A stretch of 64,000 nucleotides of DNA from Pohlia nutans (GCA_022496805.1 CM040086.1:1304501-1368500); one strand, 5' to 3'. Shown: positions 21,783 through 34,548, numbered from the stretch's first letter. Translations and numbers: made by a program. The notes: a model not told the origin generated them from the sequence alone.

Positions 21783-24444
21783 ATGAACAATTTTCACCCA
21801 TGTAGATCCTTTGATATATTCAACTATCACTATTATTCATTCATGTACACATGAGGATATTAACCCCGACAATTTTACGGTAAATAAGACATATTGCCAA
21901 CACTTTGCAAAGGCACTTGACATTGTTTCATCCAACAAAATCATGTGATGCCAAGTTCAACCTAACCAATTTTCTACTAGTACATCAACATTTTATTAGT
22001 AGACATTTTATTGTAAAACATTTGTGGAAAAGAATGTTGAATTTGATATGTTGGAAAGCGTGTCAAAATTAGTACTGACAAGAGTGTCACTTGCTTTTAA
22101 AGATTTGTCAATACTGAATGACAATTTACACTCTATGTTGTTGATGTTTACTACAAGCTTTTCCATTGTGGTTGGTCCAATAAATAGTAAACAAAACTTG
22201 ATGTTGCCATTGAATTTTTTTGTTCCAATCACACCTCATCAATTGAAAATCATCGTGGAGTTAGACAGCCATTTTTCAATTCTGCACAAACAGATTCAAT
22301 GTAAACTGCATTAGCAAACTTCGAATATTGGCTTAAATATTTTACATGTTTTTTAATTGTGTTGAAGAATTGAGTCAAAATTTTATTTTTGTTTTTTAAT
22401 AACTTTATTTTCATTCTTTTAAAAAAATGTTAAATAGGAGGTACAAGATAAAAGGAAAAACTCAGTTGTTATTAGTTCTCAATCATATAGAATTGAAATG
22501 TATTAATCCTAATGGTAAAAAAAATTGTAAAACGAAACCTAAATCTTATGAATTTTTATTTATTTTTAAATTGTGAAAATTGAGTTTAGATATGTTATCT
22601 TTTCAATAAAATGTTGAGATTACCTTCAAAACAAGACTCTTTGTAATTTTCATGTCGCGACCCTATTCAAAGGGTAGGTTTGGCAACAAATATTTCAAAA
22701 ATAAGATGTCAATTTCTTTTGGAAATTATAAGTAGTTTTTGTCAAATTTCACATAAATCACTTCTTGAAATTGCCAAAATGTAAAAAATATTACCATATC
22801 TTCACATTAATTAATTTTTGGAGTAGTCAAGTGTGAATTGAAGGAGTGAAAAGACTTGTTTTTGTAATCAAATTCATTCAAAGTCAGTGCCAAATGATAT
22901 GGGATAAAAAGAACTTGCAAGCCCATATGAATTCTCACTACACTATATTTTTCAGTAGATTTTGGTGCACAATTGAGCATAACAAATGATCTTATTTTGA
23001 AATGTTTCCTACAAAGAAAATTTAGAAGGCCAAATCATCATCCACCTCCAAAAAATAATTTTGTGATTTGAAGTTTTAATGCATGAGATATGGACAAAAT
23101 GCAATAAGATTGTGAAGAATGTGCATGAGTTGAATGATAAGCCAAAACTTGTTGTGATCAGACTTTCGAGACTCAATTGTGCATAGTAGATTAACTTTTT
23201 TTTGAATATCATTCAACTAAGAAACTTGTACAATCAAGTAATCATTCACCTCGAGAAAGAAGCTTGTGATTTGAAACCAATGGGGGCCTTAAAACCGAGA
23301 AGACCAATTTCTCATTGGCTGAAATTTCTCTAGTGTAAAGAGGCCCTAACATTGACGGGCGGGCGGACAGGCGGGCGGGCGGACGGGCGGGCGGGCAGGC
23401 GTCTTGCTGCATCACTCAGGGTCTGTAAATGTTGACCGGCCAAATGAAAGTTCTTGAGCTGGCTGGCTGGCAGCTAGCTGCCCTGATCGAGTGCAATTGG
23501 GGTCTGAGTGTACAAATTACAGCTTCTGGTGCAAATGAGTTATGACTGAATGCAGAGTGGATATTGAAGCGCGCACTTCAAGAAGCCACGAATATGCCGC
23601 TCACATGTGCGTTGCACATGCAGTAGCAAGCAAAACAAGCACAAGGCGCGACGACGGACGACGGTTGCCTTCCCCAAGACCACAAGGCCCAAGCGACTGT
23701 ACCGGCCACTGCACAGCAGCAGACTGAGGCTGCAGACAAAGCCTTCCATGTCTGGCCATTTCATAACTAACTTGCTTTGCCAATGATATAAAGGATTACC
23801 ACTTATAGAAGTATCCACTGTGGCTGGGCTTGGCTCTGCCCAGCAGGCACTCACACATATGGAGCTCGATACGGACTTCCACTTACCCACCTCAGCATGA
23901 CACTGCATATCTTGCTTCCCTTGAATGCCAACAGATTAGAATCATTCATGGCTTGACCATTTTTCAGCATATTTTCTGTTTGTCAGATGCCCTGCCCTCT
24001 GTCACCACCAGCCCTGCTTACGGTTGTTTCCCCGTCCCTGCACCTTCTGTGTGTTTGCTATTATTGGACATTCCGTGTCCGTTTTGACGACGATTCCATT
24101 TTTACTTGAATGTGATACAATTTTTATTTTATTTTTCCTGGCAAATTTTTTGCTTCTGGGAGCATCTTAGAAGCAGTTGCTAGAAGCTAAAATCACCAAA
24201 AAATAATTTAAAAAATAATTTGATATGAATAAGTTATGAATTTTTGAAATTTCATGATTATCTAAAATTTTGGCAGTGACTTCCCCCGGTTGCGACATTG
24301 GTTGAGCCATGTAGAATTTTATAAGTGCTATCAAGAATGAATAGACATTGATGTTGATGTACTTGATACCTTGTGTACATGTACGTAAGATTGAGTATGA
24401 GTTGGATTGGGTGGGTGTAAATCCTCGGCAGTGAGGCCGAGCCA
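21783..24444. other. Intergenic, no recognised gene
   Basis: Mostly AT-rich. Overlapping open frames at 23540-23908 lie in a more GC-rich patch but show no known domain. A G-rich minisatellite at 23355-23401 is listed separately. Confidence 0.4.
23355..23401. repeat. G-rich minisatellite (GGGC/GGAC units)
   Basis: About eleven GGGCG, GGACA or GGACG units in tandem, very unlike the AT-rich surroundings. The + strand has many runs of three G, so a G-quadruplex is possible. Confidence 0.85.
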
Positions 24445-24610
24445 ATGTACGGGGAGATCTGGCAGTTAGTGTAAAATCAACCAAATTACATATTGAAACT
24501 CATAATTGTAGGTGTAAAATTTGTGATACTCGGGTGTTACCTAGGTGAAACATGGGTAACAACCAGATGGGTTCTTGTTTAAAATCAGTTGCTTTTGTAA
24601 AATATTGGAT
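24445..24610. repeat. Dispersed repeat, copy 1 (partner at 49360-49530, reversed)
   Basis: GATCTGGCAGTTAGTGTAAAAT, AATTTGTGATACTCG and AACCAGATGG...TTCTTG occur in order and recur as reverse complement near 49375-49530. Not classified; it may be part of a larger transposon. Confidence 0.65.
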
Positions 24611-27600
24611 TTTAGCTGGTTTCCTTGGAAAACTCCCCATTCAATGAGCCGAGCTCCTCTTCAGTGAGTGAGTGCATTTCCAGAATAATCACATGAGCCC
24701 GTACAAACTGTTCATGTTGGTCAAAAACCATTTGCAGCTGGCAGAGCGAGCGACTACAAATTGGTGTAGAACCTGACAATGATACTCTTGGAAAACAAAT
24801 GGCATAATATATCAGAAGCATAATATGCACAGAAGGGGGTGATAGAAGGGGACAAATGCATTCAACCGAGAGGAGAAAACCAGTCATCGCCCGCATTGAA
24901 TGATTGGTCAGTTCCATGGCAGCAGCGTGGGGTATCGTTTCGAGGTCTGGCTGCTCTTGTATGCGTTATTAAGTTAATAGTCTATATGCAACTCCCCCCC
25001 TGCTCCAGCAGAAAACCGAGAGAGCCTGGCACCCCGACGATAATAACAATTGCACCACTTGCGTTCCCATGCCAGAATTTGTTTGGATTCGCACGGGGTT
25101 ACATAACATCCGCCTGTTTTTTAGCTGGAGAAAATATAACTACACCGATTATTGCCATTCTCCTGATAGTCACAGTAATTCAGTATTCTCACTGTACTAG
25201 TTCTGGTATTAGAATCACTTATCTGGTATCCAATCACTTATATTTGAATTATAATAAAGACCTTAAAATTCAACGGTAGTTGCATGAACAATAAAACTAA
25301 CTTACCCCCAACATAATCAGGTATGTCCATTTATAATCATCCGTGACAAAAAAACAAACGACCCGCACATTTGAACTCAAAAGCAGTATAAAAAAAACTA
25401 GATATTGATAACACAAGGTGTACACATAAGAGTAGAAGGTCAATTTTGAGTATATGTAGACAATACTTTGAAATTTTATAACTTATTCATACACTGTCCA
25501 AATAATGCATGTTAAAATGCATTTGAATGCTCTTTCACTTGCTAATAAACCCCAATAAAATGTAATAGAAAACATACTCAATTGGTCATAAGGTTCTTCA
25601 ACCAACACTGGATCACACCTTTTGCAACGGTAGCACAATAAACACCAAATACACTGTCTCACCACTCTCACCACTCATTCTTTAGTTAAATTATGGCGTG
25701 GACTTGCTATGATTTGGGAATGTGCTACATATTCTAAGGTGCTCCGAAGTGGGGTTAAAGAACCTTATGGTGATAGCCCATTCACACCAAGAAGCTCCAG
25801 CACTTGCGTTGCGTTCCTGGAATGCTACAAGATAAATTTCAAAAACAATATACAATTTCTTGCGGTGTCAGAGCCTTGTTTCTTCGTGCTTTTGGCCAAC
25901 ACATGTGCGTTAGTGGAGCGCAAATTTCTTGCCGCACCCAAAATGCACTGGAGCAGCTTCGTCAGGTTAAAAAAATGAATTTTACAAAAGCACATTGTAG
26001 CTACCAAAAATTCACTTGACGAAAGCAGACTGATTCTCTGCTGCACTCCCATTGGGTGACAGGTGTGAATAGGCCATGAGGCTGGCGAGGTGTGAACGGG
26101 GCATGAGCCGTCTGCACCTCACCACAGTGAGGCTTCCATTTTGGTTTGAGATCACAAACTCACAGGGGCCAGTTCTGGGAGCAGACTGGGAGATGCCTGT
26201 CTGTCCAACTTACTAGTAAGTTAACTTACTTCTGTGCACTTGCTATGAGCTGACACATCATGCAGCACTGTGTTGATTTTCTCTCCAGTCTAATTCCTGT
26301 TGACCTGTTCAATTAGCCGCCTGCCTTCTATCCCTTGAACCAGATCATCATAAACCCCACATGGCCACATAACCCGCCTTACAAATGTTATGCATTTTTA
26401 CCATACTGTGGAGGGCACATAACATTCATCAGGAATGAGGCCAACGTATCTATATGCATCTTAACGGAGTACATTAGACATTTCACGGTAGTCGTCAACT
26501 CAATTTTTGTTTCTAACTTGGATCATAAATTCACACACTTATTTCATCTTGCTTGATCGACCATCTTTGATTTCACATCCATCACCTCGTATACTCTCAA
26601 TCATGCATCACAAATTTGTGAGCAAGTTCTAAGATCGAGTCTCCCATCATTCTCAAACCTAAATACGCTTGTATCGTTCTTTTGAATGCTATTGTAACAA
26701 TCTAAGATGATTATGAAATGACAATCTTCAATGCAAAGTGTTTTAGGATTGTAGGGAGCATTGACCTAAAATTTTCAAAGGTGGTATTGTGGTACAAAGA
26801 GCTTTAATTTTCCTATGCAAATTGCCCTCTCTCACGACGTGGAGGCTTCATCCCAAAGTTTTCACAAAATCACGACTTTTTAGTGGAACAGAGGAGTACA
26901 TGGTCAAAAATCTAAACTTAGACTCATAAATAGGAGTGAGTTAAGTTGTCTTAGGTAGAGGGAAATCTTCATCTAAAACTCCAACACCCTAAAAGTTTCA
27001 AATTCTCATTAAAAAATCAAAGACTTCACTTTCAAATCTAAGTACTTGCATTGAAGTTTGAGCACTTGAAAATCACATCGTGTTGAATCACATGCAATTT
27101 TTTAAGATTAAAGTTAAAATTAAATTATCAAATTTTGAAGGTAAAACAAGCAATTTGTTTTCTTGTCTTTCGCTTTGGACCTCACCAAAACTCTAATACA
27201 TTGAAATATTCATCCTAAACAAAACCAAATTTGGAATTTGACAAATTTTAAGTTATTTGTGAAAATCCAATTCAATTATGAAAATGTAAACAAAAAATTT
27301 ACAACTTCTATGACTTGCCCCAAAGAAAAAATGACCACATTATATTTTCAAGGAATTTTGGGGATTAAATTGCAATAAACTTGTGCCACAAGGAAAAAAC
27401 TCATTTTCTTCAAAGTGTTACTGAAACTCAATTCTCACAATTATATTATAGATAAAATTAGTTCTTTGAGAACATTGTTTGTTCACTCTTAATACTACGT
27501 GCATCAAAGAGAAATTTTTTAAGATCAAAATTTATATAAAAAGACATATGTGTTATCTTTGCATAATTTTTACATTATCTATATTAAGTTTCAAAATTTC

Positions 27601-28062
27601 AAAATCAAAGATATTAAATAATTTTTTAGCCTATGTTTAAGAAATAATTATGTTCTTTTTGTTAGAGGATATTTTTTAATACTTATATGCTTGTAAACAA
27701 CAATATTTCCTCTCACACATCTACTTCTTCATATCTTCTATATTTATTATCAAGCTACTACAACCAAAAAAAACATTAAAATTTTATACAAAAAATATTG
27801 TCTAATTTTTTTATTTCAGTGGAAAATAAGAAAGGCATTTCAAATTTTTAGGTTTTGTTAAATAAAAAAATCCAATAGTTTATTAAAATGATGGGTCTTT
27901 AATTTTTTGTTTATTAATTTGTACTTAGTCACTCAACAATGTTTATATTGTGAGATTCAAATGTTAATGCTCCTCAATGATTTCATCTTAAATTTGAATT
28001 TTCATAAAGAAAGAGAAGAGGGTCGATGCTACCCTCCTGCATGCTTATAAAACTATTAACCT
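24611..28062. other. AT-rich intergenic DNA, one small MITE-like unit
   Basis: 25590-25766 has ends AAGGTTCTTCAACC / complement. GCCCATTCACACC (near 25776) faces GGTGTGAATAGGCC (near 26061), suggesting a ~300-bp inverted-end element. The rest, up to 28.0 kb, is AT-rich without a gene or clear repeat. Confidence 0.45.
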
Positions 28063-28066
28063 TTAA

Positions 28067-28654
28067 CCCCTAAGGGATCATGAGGACATATTATGTCCTC
28101 AATATTTTTCCAATCTTGTATGGCATGCATGGATTTAATCAAATCAAAGTTTGCTTCACTAAAGAATCGTAGCAAGTTGGAATGGCAACATACTTAGTGA
28201 CGACGATTGTGGAAAAATGTGAAACATCAACCAGGAATAATATCTAAAGTGTAGAGAAAAAAGCAATGATTTGCCACACATAGGACGTTCCAATGAGATG
28301 TTGATGGTGATTTTGCATCAATTGTTCTTACAAAAGGTAGTAGCATGAGTACCAATTTTTAGCATCAAATCATGAAATACCGAGTGAAATACCAAATTTT
28401 GTAAAATCACCAACCACATGATTGCCTACAAAAGGCCCAATCTTTGTTAAACATCCTATCGACCAAACACTACAATGTTTTGATCCATAGGGTACAATCT
28501 TATGAAATTTCCCGGACTCAATCAACTAGTAGATGAGTCCAAGATGCAACAACAAATTTCTAATGAGATTCGTATTTTCGCAATGGCGTCAATCATTTCA
28601 AACACCTCTCTTTAAAAATGCTTCAGCTTCTAAAATGCCAACAATCCTTCAGGG
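28067..28654. mobile_element. TTAA-type element, GAGGACATATTATGTCCTC subfamily
   Basis: TTAA (28063-28066) then CCCCTAAGGGATCATG. A perfect palindrome GAGGACATA-T-TATGTCCTC lies at 28082-28100 inside the left end. The right boundary is inferred from AATCCTTCAGGG at 28654, next to a degenerate target site. Confidence 0.6.
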
Positions 28655-28658
28655 AATA

Positions 28659-29265
28659 AAGTCTGACCAAGAAGTCCAAATCGAGTTTATTTTTCAGCAT
28701 TTTTGAATGGATCCTACATGGAGCTTCTATTATTCAAAATTATTTGATTTTTGATCGGCACATGCAATGTTCTTCACTAACTCCAGTGATATAATATTTG
28801 GTCCCATTTCAGTTACTATAGTGTCCATCCTCGAAAGGGGAGAGTAGTTTTGTCTCAATGCCCTCTGTCCGGTGGGCACCGGGTCATTGGTATTACGAAT
28901 GGACACTTTATTCACGTCGGCCTTGCATTAGGGTCGGTGTTTCTATCTATCTTCTATCTATCAATCTGGTCCCATTTCAATTATAAATTTTCACAATATA
29001 TCATACTTGACCGTCATGGTCGGAAAAAATATTAATTAATTAATTAAAGAAATAATATAAAGAAAATCCCAATTTTTTAGGAAATTATTATTTTGAAAAA
29101 ATTCTATAGTAAAAAATAGAATCTTAAAGAACATTCATATAATCTTATAGAATATTGTGCATCATATTGGCAATTTTTAAATATTAGGCACGAATTCCCA
29201 AACTCAAAAACCGGGCACAGTATTCAATTGAGTTTGTCATTTTAAAATCCTTAGTCCTTTATAGG
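28659..29265. mobile_element. TTAA-type MITE, reverse relative of 5748-6222, with an insertion
   Basis: Begins AGTCTGACCAAGAAGTCC (degenerate) and ends TTTTAAAATCCTTAGTCCTTTATAGG before TTAA (29266-29269). Middle matches the 5748 family (CACATGCAATGTTCTTCA). It is interrupted at 28812-28966. Confidence 0.65.
28812..28966. mobile_element. Insertion with 13-bp direct repeats, SINE-like or unclassified
   Basis: 155 bp flanked by the direct repeat TGGTCCCATTTCA (28799-28811 and 28967-28979). It contains CTGTCCGGTGGGCACCGGG and CACTTTATTCACGTCGGCC and ends in CTATC-rich DNA. A related block is at about 59350-59440. Long variable-length duplications and a simple-repeat tail fit a retroposed SINE, but no RNA polymerase III boxes are clear. 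Confidence 0.5.
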
Positions 29266-29269
29266 TTAA

Positions 29270-31873
29270 GATAGGAAAAACAAATTACAAAGTGCATGGG
29301 TTAAAGGGAAGGGACTAGAGCCCAGGAAGAACCGGCGGTTAGTTACAAGTCAACCGGTTGATTTTTCAAAGCGACTGGATGAATCTCAAGAATAGAGGTA
29401 CAAAACCGGACTAAATGACTAAAAATGAGTGATATTTAGTATTTATAAAAGAAAAACACGGAATATATATTCTTTAAAAACCAATAAGTTTGGTAAAATA
29501 AAGGAAATTTACTGGTTGGCTCAAAAAAGTATCCCGAACAGTGGAGAAAGGAAAGGAGTTTTCCACCTCGGAGAACACATAAGGTAGGAGGCTCTAAACC
29601 TGCCAACTTTAAGGGTTGTGAATTTATGAGGACATAGGGAGAACTGAGCATGATTTTTCACTGAAAGACAAATCCAAGCAAAGACCAACATACTTTGAAT
29701 CAAAAAAATTGGATGTTCCTAAAATTAGTTATGAATTTCTGAAGTTGAAATGACATAGGTTCTAAAGTGGTGCTCTTCACCATGGGTACATCCAAAATTT
29801 CAAAATGTTCGTCCTTGGTAGAGTACGGGTTTAGAACTGTGGCGGGTTTAGAGCCCTCTACCTTACATACATTCAAGCTCGTAAAGGCGTGATTCGCAAT
29901 ACGGAAGTGAGCCTGAGTGCGAACACTGGCCGGCACTCTTCACGTTCTTGTAAGTTGTAACAATCAAGCTGTTGATGGAATCCAGAGTGTCAGAGTACTG
30001 CTGGTGTAGCAAGATTTTGTCCACAGGCGACACAATCTAAGCTGTTAGATTGAATATCATATATACCCCTGGGTTGAAGTCTTTGGGAAGTCAAGCAGTG
30101 GAGCAATTGTGGCTGAGATCTAGCCCTTGAATGGCATAAATTTTGTACTTCACCTACATGTACCATTTACCTCTTCTGTCCGCTGCATTTTTATCATGAG
30201 GTTTCCATGTTTAGGCTCCCGAGGTTTCCGCGACATAAAAATTTACCGCATGCCCGTTTCACCCTGCATGTTATCATTAAACCCTCGCGGTACCTGCTCA
30301 GGGAATTTTGACATACGGTGACTTAGTTGCCAACTGTTTCATGGCTGCATTGATTGTTGTAGAATGTTGTAGTAACGTATTTTACTAGCTGTAAATTCTC
30401 AACATAGAGAGCAGAATATAATGGAGCCTCCTGTCATTTGATGTTCAGCGTTTTAATGGACAACTGAGATTCAAGTTAGGGTGGTACCAAGGCCGTAGTC
30501 TAATCCATCAGAATGAAGCGACTTTGAGACATGATGTATAACTAATGTCACTGACCACATTCAAGCCTCCATTGCATGCAACTCACTGGATATTTCTGTA
30601 AGTTTTCAGATCGTTTTTCTCTTGAGAAATTTACCTGTAATGAATTTTGATGTTTAGTTACCCGACTCAATTTTCGTGTGAAACAAACTGAACATCAGCG
30701 AATTTATGAAAGTCGCGTCATGTCAACTGAGTGCATTATTATTTTACCACTGGTTTGAGGTAATCTTCATTCAGGTCATCTTGTACATGAGCGAATTATG
30801 TATGCCAACGGATAATTTTTTTTAAAAATAATTATGTGGTGAAATACTGAATCCACGTGTCGCTTGAGTCAGCGGCAGCAACCCACACCATTTCAACAAG
30901 TGATGGTGAGGTTTAGGGCAGGGATTGTCTCTCTTTCCTGTGGCCATCAACACGCACACTCGTGTGTAACTTAAAAACACAGTTTGGGGAATGGGTATAA
31001 TTATCACAATCCACAATCCTCGTGACGTGGCACCAACATCGGTTTTCCAGCACACGACTCAGCAGGCCATCAAATGAAGTTGTACAGTTTGCTGGTCACA
31101 CATACTCCCAGAATGACTTCACCATATGGGATGCAGCTACTGATGAACAGTAAGGAAAGGTCGTCAACACAGAAGAAAGTATAAAATATTCATGACATTG
31201 CATCAAACCAGATAGATGCAGCATGGACGATGGGTACCAAATCCTCGAGCAGAGGAAAGTCAACATAAAAAAATCATAGACAATAGCAGCAACACATTTG
31301 CATTGCAATGGTGGCCTGTACATTTGGCGGTGGTGATACCGTAGCTTCAATGGAAGAGTAATACTAACACTCAAATGTGACTTAAAGAGATTTTTTCTTC
31401 CCCTGGCTGGATCAATGACCCTTACTATGTACGTAGTAACGGAAGCTCAAAATTATCAAACCATCGACTAACACAGCTGGATGATCTGGTACTAACTGCT
31501 ACTATACAGGATTAAGCGAACTAAGTTGAGAAGAAACGAAGCAGAAATTAAACAATGAACTGATTCTCAGTACCTGTGGGGGGTTGATTTTCTTCTGCAT
31601 CAAATCATGAGCAAAGAAATCGAGGTAACAGCTAATTCCAAGGCGGCATGTAGAGATGATGAATGGGAGAAAAGTTAGCGGGAGTTTATGTACTTCATTA
31701 CGATACAAAAGAGACTGAGGCCCAGCTCGAACGTACATGGCGATGGCGAGGGTTAAAAGCTCCAATGGTTGATATGATCTCTGACTCTCAAAATTGCTGA
31801 GTGCAGTTTCCTGCATGACAGCCCAAAAGGATTGATGGTTCTCCCCTCAAAATGTGGGTAATCGCCGATGATC
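29270..31873. other. Intergenic; near end includes the bHLH 3' untranslated region
   Basis: No gene or repeat recognised. The part just below 31873 should be the 3' untranslated region of the bHLH gene (- strand), but no canonical AATAAA was found on that strand close to its stop. Confidence 0.45.
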
Positions 31874-33214
31874 TCAATGACAAAACTGCTCGTGCATTGC
31901 ATCCGAGAACGCATGATTCGCCTCACTCGGCCATGAAAGCGCAGCTTGCTGCTGCAGGGAAGACGAAACGTGAAGACTGTTCACCATCGATGTCGGTGGA
32001 GCTGGCCATGTCTGTGCACAGTTCAAGTCAAACGGACGCACCAAGCTCGACGGCTGGAATCCTCGAACATCGCCAGTGTTGTTGTTGGTCCCAATCTGCT
32101 CCAACGTCTGCAAAAAAAACAGCTTCGATTGTTAGAAACAGAAAATTATGGGAAGAGAGAGAGAGAGAGAGAGAGAGGAGTTCCAGTGAGCTAATAATCC
32201 AACAAAATGACGCACATTCAAAAAAACAGGTTCGAGAAAAGAGGAGGTTCGATTGTAAGAAAATTATGGGGAGTGAGTTACCTGGAGCTGGAGTTTGAGG
32301 AACTTGACGTAATGGATGGCTTCGTCAAGCATGGACGCGGTGTCCATCTTAGTCCCGCCAGGAACCAAGCGCTGCAAGACGCGGATGCGGTCACTGATGC
32401 GTTCGCGGCGCAAGCGCGCGGCGACGCTTTGGGGGTCTTTCGAGATTCGCACGTTGCGTCGCTTGGGACGCGTGCTGGCGATCTCCTCCAAGCTGGGCAC
32501 GGGCTGGCTCGCGTGGCGGAACAGAATCGCGCGCATGCTGGCCAGCTTGTCCATGTCCACGACCGGCTCGGGTTGTTGCAGAAACGGAGGCGGGGCAGGC
32601 ATCGCAAACGCCATCGACTCAAACCCCGGCGTTTCTTGCACAGTTTTGGGCATCTTGGGCTGCTGCTGATGGATCTGCTCGGCCACCCAGTCTTCCTCGT
32701 CCAAGCGGCGCTTGAAGCACCCGGAGTCCTCGCTTTCCCGGAGCGCGTTCGGCGACAGCGGCCCGCCCGGGCTGAAGAACCCGGACTCGTGCTTGAGGGA
32801 CGTCCCGGTACTCGCCGTCCTGTGCAGCATCGTCGTGTTCAGGACCGGGGAAATCGGCCCTCCTCCGAGCGCTGCGATGCAATTGATTTGCAGATTCTCC
32901 GGCGCCGTGTTGCAATCGTCCGTGTCGCTCGTCGTCGAGTCCACCATGCTGGAGCTTTTACTGCTGTTACAGTTCAAGAGTGTACAGTGCTCGTCTGTTA
33001 GATCCGCATTTGCTACAAACGCTTGCACGTCGAGCGGAAACATCGACTGCGATTGCGCTTGTTGGAAAAACAGCGGCGGCTCCAGAATGGAATGATTGTT
33101 GACATTGCCCCATCCAGAATTCGACCTGCACATCAAGCCAATGAAATGTTGCACAGTTTGAGTCACTCCACAACATTCAGTAGCTTGTAGTGGCTCTAAC
33201 AGCATGTTCCACAC
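31874..33214 (-). CDS. bHLH transcription factor, HECATE/INDEHISCENT-type (subfamily VIIIb)
   Basis: Predicted nuclear DNA-binding regulator. Exon 1 is 33214-32282 and exon 2 is 32107-31874, joined by a 174-bp GT-AG intron in phase 0, giving about 388 residues. The bHLH domain spans about residues 252-311: basic region [21 protein letters not shown], helix 1 [15 protein letters not shown], loop TKMDTASML, helix 2 [15 protein letters not shown]. The block PKRRNVRIS and [19 protein letters not shown] is diagnostic of VIIIb (HEC1-3, IND, bHLH087). An upstream motif [19 protein letters not shown] (about 220-240) resembles the subfamily's conserved pre-bHLH motif. After the domain, [12 protein letters not shown] resembles bHLH087-type tails. 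The N-terminal 200 residues are Ser/Thr- and Gln-rich and likely unstructured. The basic region has Leu where HEC proteins have His (ARLRRER). The start is uncertain: CAG before GTCGAATTC (near 33127) could be an acceptor, so residues 1-29 could be untranslated or intronic. Confidence 0.92.
32155..32176. repeat. (GA)n microsatellite in the bHLH intron
   Basis: About eleven GA units, a CT tract on the transcribed strand, ~50 bases upstream of the 3' splice site at 32107. Length variation here could affect splicing; that is inference. Confidence 0.9.
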
Positions 33215-34100
33215 CCAACAAGACTAATTGGACACACCGTAGAGTCCCAAGATGATGCATGAAGAAAAGGTTACTGAATAATATTATGTCCTCAATTTTG
33301 TTGACAACCTAGAAATATTTACAATATAGGACTCCTGTCAAGAGAATCGCAGACAACCAAATTGCGTCCTGGAAGCAACACACAAGATAAGATTTCTGCA
33401 AGTTCCGTAACGCGAGGTGCGAGGTTGGCAAGGTTACCATTTTTCCATGGACCTCAGACCGTGATCGTCTGGTCTGTGCAAACTGAGAGTCATCCTGACG
33501 ACTGTAAGCTCTCACTCAGTAGTAGTGCTGGGGAACTAAAACCCTTTTCCGTCGTCGTCGTCGTCCTTCAAAACTGATAATAATTACCACGACGAGCATG
33601 CACCATTGCTCATGGGAATCTACTGCTTCCAAGAAGCATCAGTAACAGGCCACAGAATGCAGATCAAAAAAATGCAGATCAAAGCTGCAGCTCCTTCGAT
33701 TGCTATTGCAAAAATGGGTATTAATCTGCAAAGAAGAGGAGGAAGGTTCTACAAAGAAGAAGTAGAGCAGATCCAAGACATTGTGCCTCGACCAGCGATG
33801 GCACATGGATCGAGCTCTAGACACTTCATGACAGATTCTCCCTACACAAAACTTGATCTGTGCACACACCCAAAAAGCTCACAAACTCAAAAAACAATTG
33901 TTGAGACGAAAACAGACAGGAACGACTACTGTTTCTTCTTCTACTGCTGCTCCAGCAATTGTGTGGGTGCGGCACAAGGTGCCTGGAGGTGGTGGCGAAG
34001 GGGGCGATGGTGAAGAAGTGGACGGATTTGGAATTGTGCCTCGAGAAACGGAGCGGGGCGGATCTTTGGCGTGCGAAGCTTTTTACGGGAAAGACGTCGG

Positions 34101-34111
34101 CTTATATTATT
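34101..34111 (-). promoter_or_regulatory. Possible TATA box of the bHLH gene
   Basis: AATAATATAAG on the - strand, in GC-richer DNA, about 890 bases before the first in-frame Met. This would leave a long 5' leader (or an extra 5' intron), with TC-rich tracts such as CTTCTTCTTTG. Confidence 0.4.
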
Positions 34112-34161
34112 TATTCTCTCGCTTGAGCTCTTCCGCTGATTCTTGGCCTCCGCGTCGGCCT

Positions 34162-34191
34162 CGGTCATAGGGCGCGGGGAGCCTATGACCG
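34162..34191. promoter_or_regulatory. Perfect 10-bp palindrome upstream of the bHLH TATA-like box
   Basis: CGGTCATAGG, ten G-rich bases, CCTATGACCG. It lies about 50-80 bases upstream of the putative TATA box. Candidate binding site of a dimeric regulator or a short foldback remnant. Confidence 0.55.
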
Positions 34192-34548
34192 TCCCCGAAA
34201 GCTTTGCCTGAACTGGGAGTGTGTCAGATACTAAAACTTTAGAATACGGTATCAATCACTCCCCCTTAGTTCACACTTGGATGATCATTGCTCTTAATTA
34301 CAGTCGCCTAGTGGGACTAATTTTGGTGGGCTCCTCCTTCCATTTTTAATTTCTTTTCCCAATCTGAGGGGGGTGCTAATACTAGGCTGATGATGCCACT
34401 CTACTTTGGGTAGCCTCATTCATAGCCCCCATGCTTGCAACACTGCATTTTCTCTCCTCCTCATGGACACTAAAAGACGGCTGCTGGGAATTCTTCCTGT
34501 ACTACCTGGTAACTGCAATAAACTGCCAATGTAAAATAGACACTATAA

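Larger units (their letters stand above)
33215..34548. other. 5' region of the bHLH gene
   Basis: Upstream DNA on the - strand with open frames at 33869-33639 and 34255-33941 that lack recognisable domains; they are more likely leader or promoter sequence. CGTCGTCGTCGTCGTC near 33551 is a short trinucleotide run. Confidence 0.4.

Noticed and set aside
23540..23908. 122-aa open frame on the - strand
   Set aside because: No recognisable domain, overlapping frames in both strands, no splice context; GC patch alone explains it.
32207..33095. Long + strand open frames (up to 264 aa) over the bHLH gene
   Set aside because: They are antisense shadows of a GC-rich bHLH exon; the - strand frame carries a clear bHLH domain and splice junctions.
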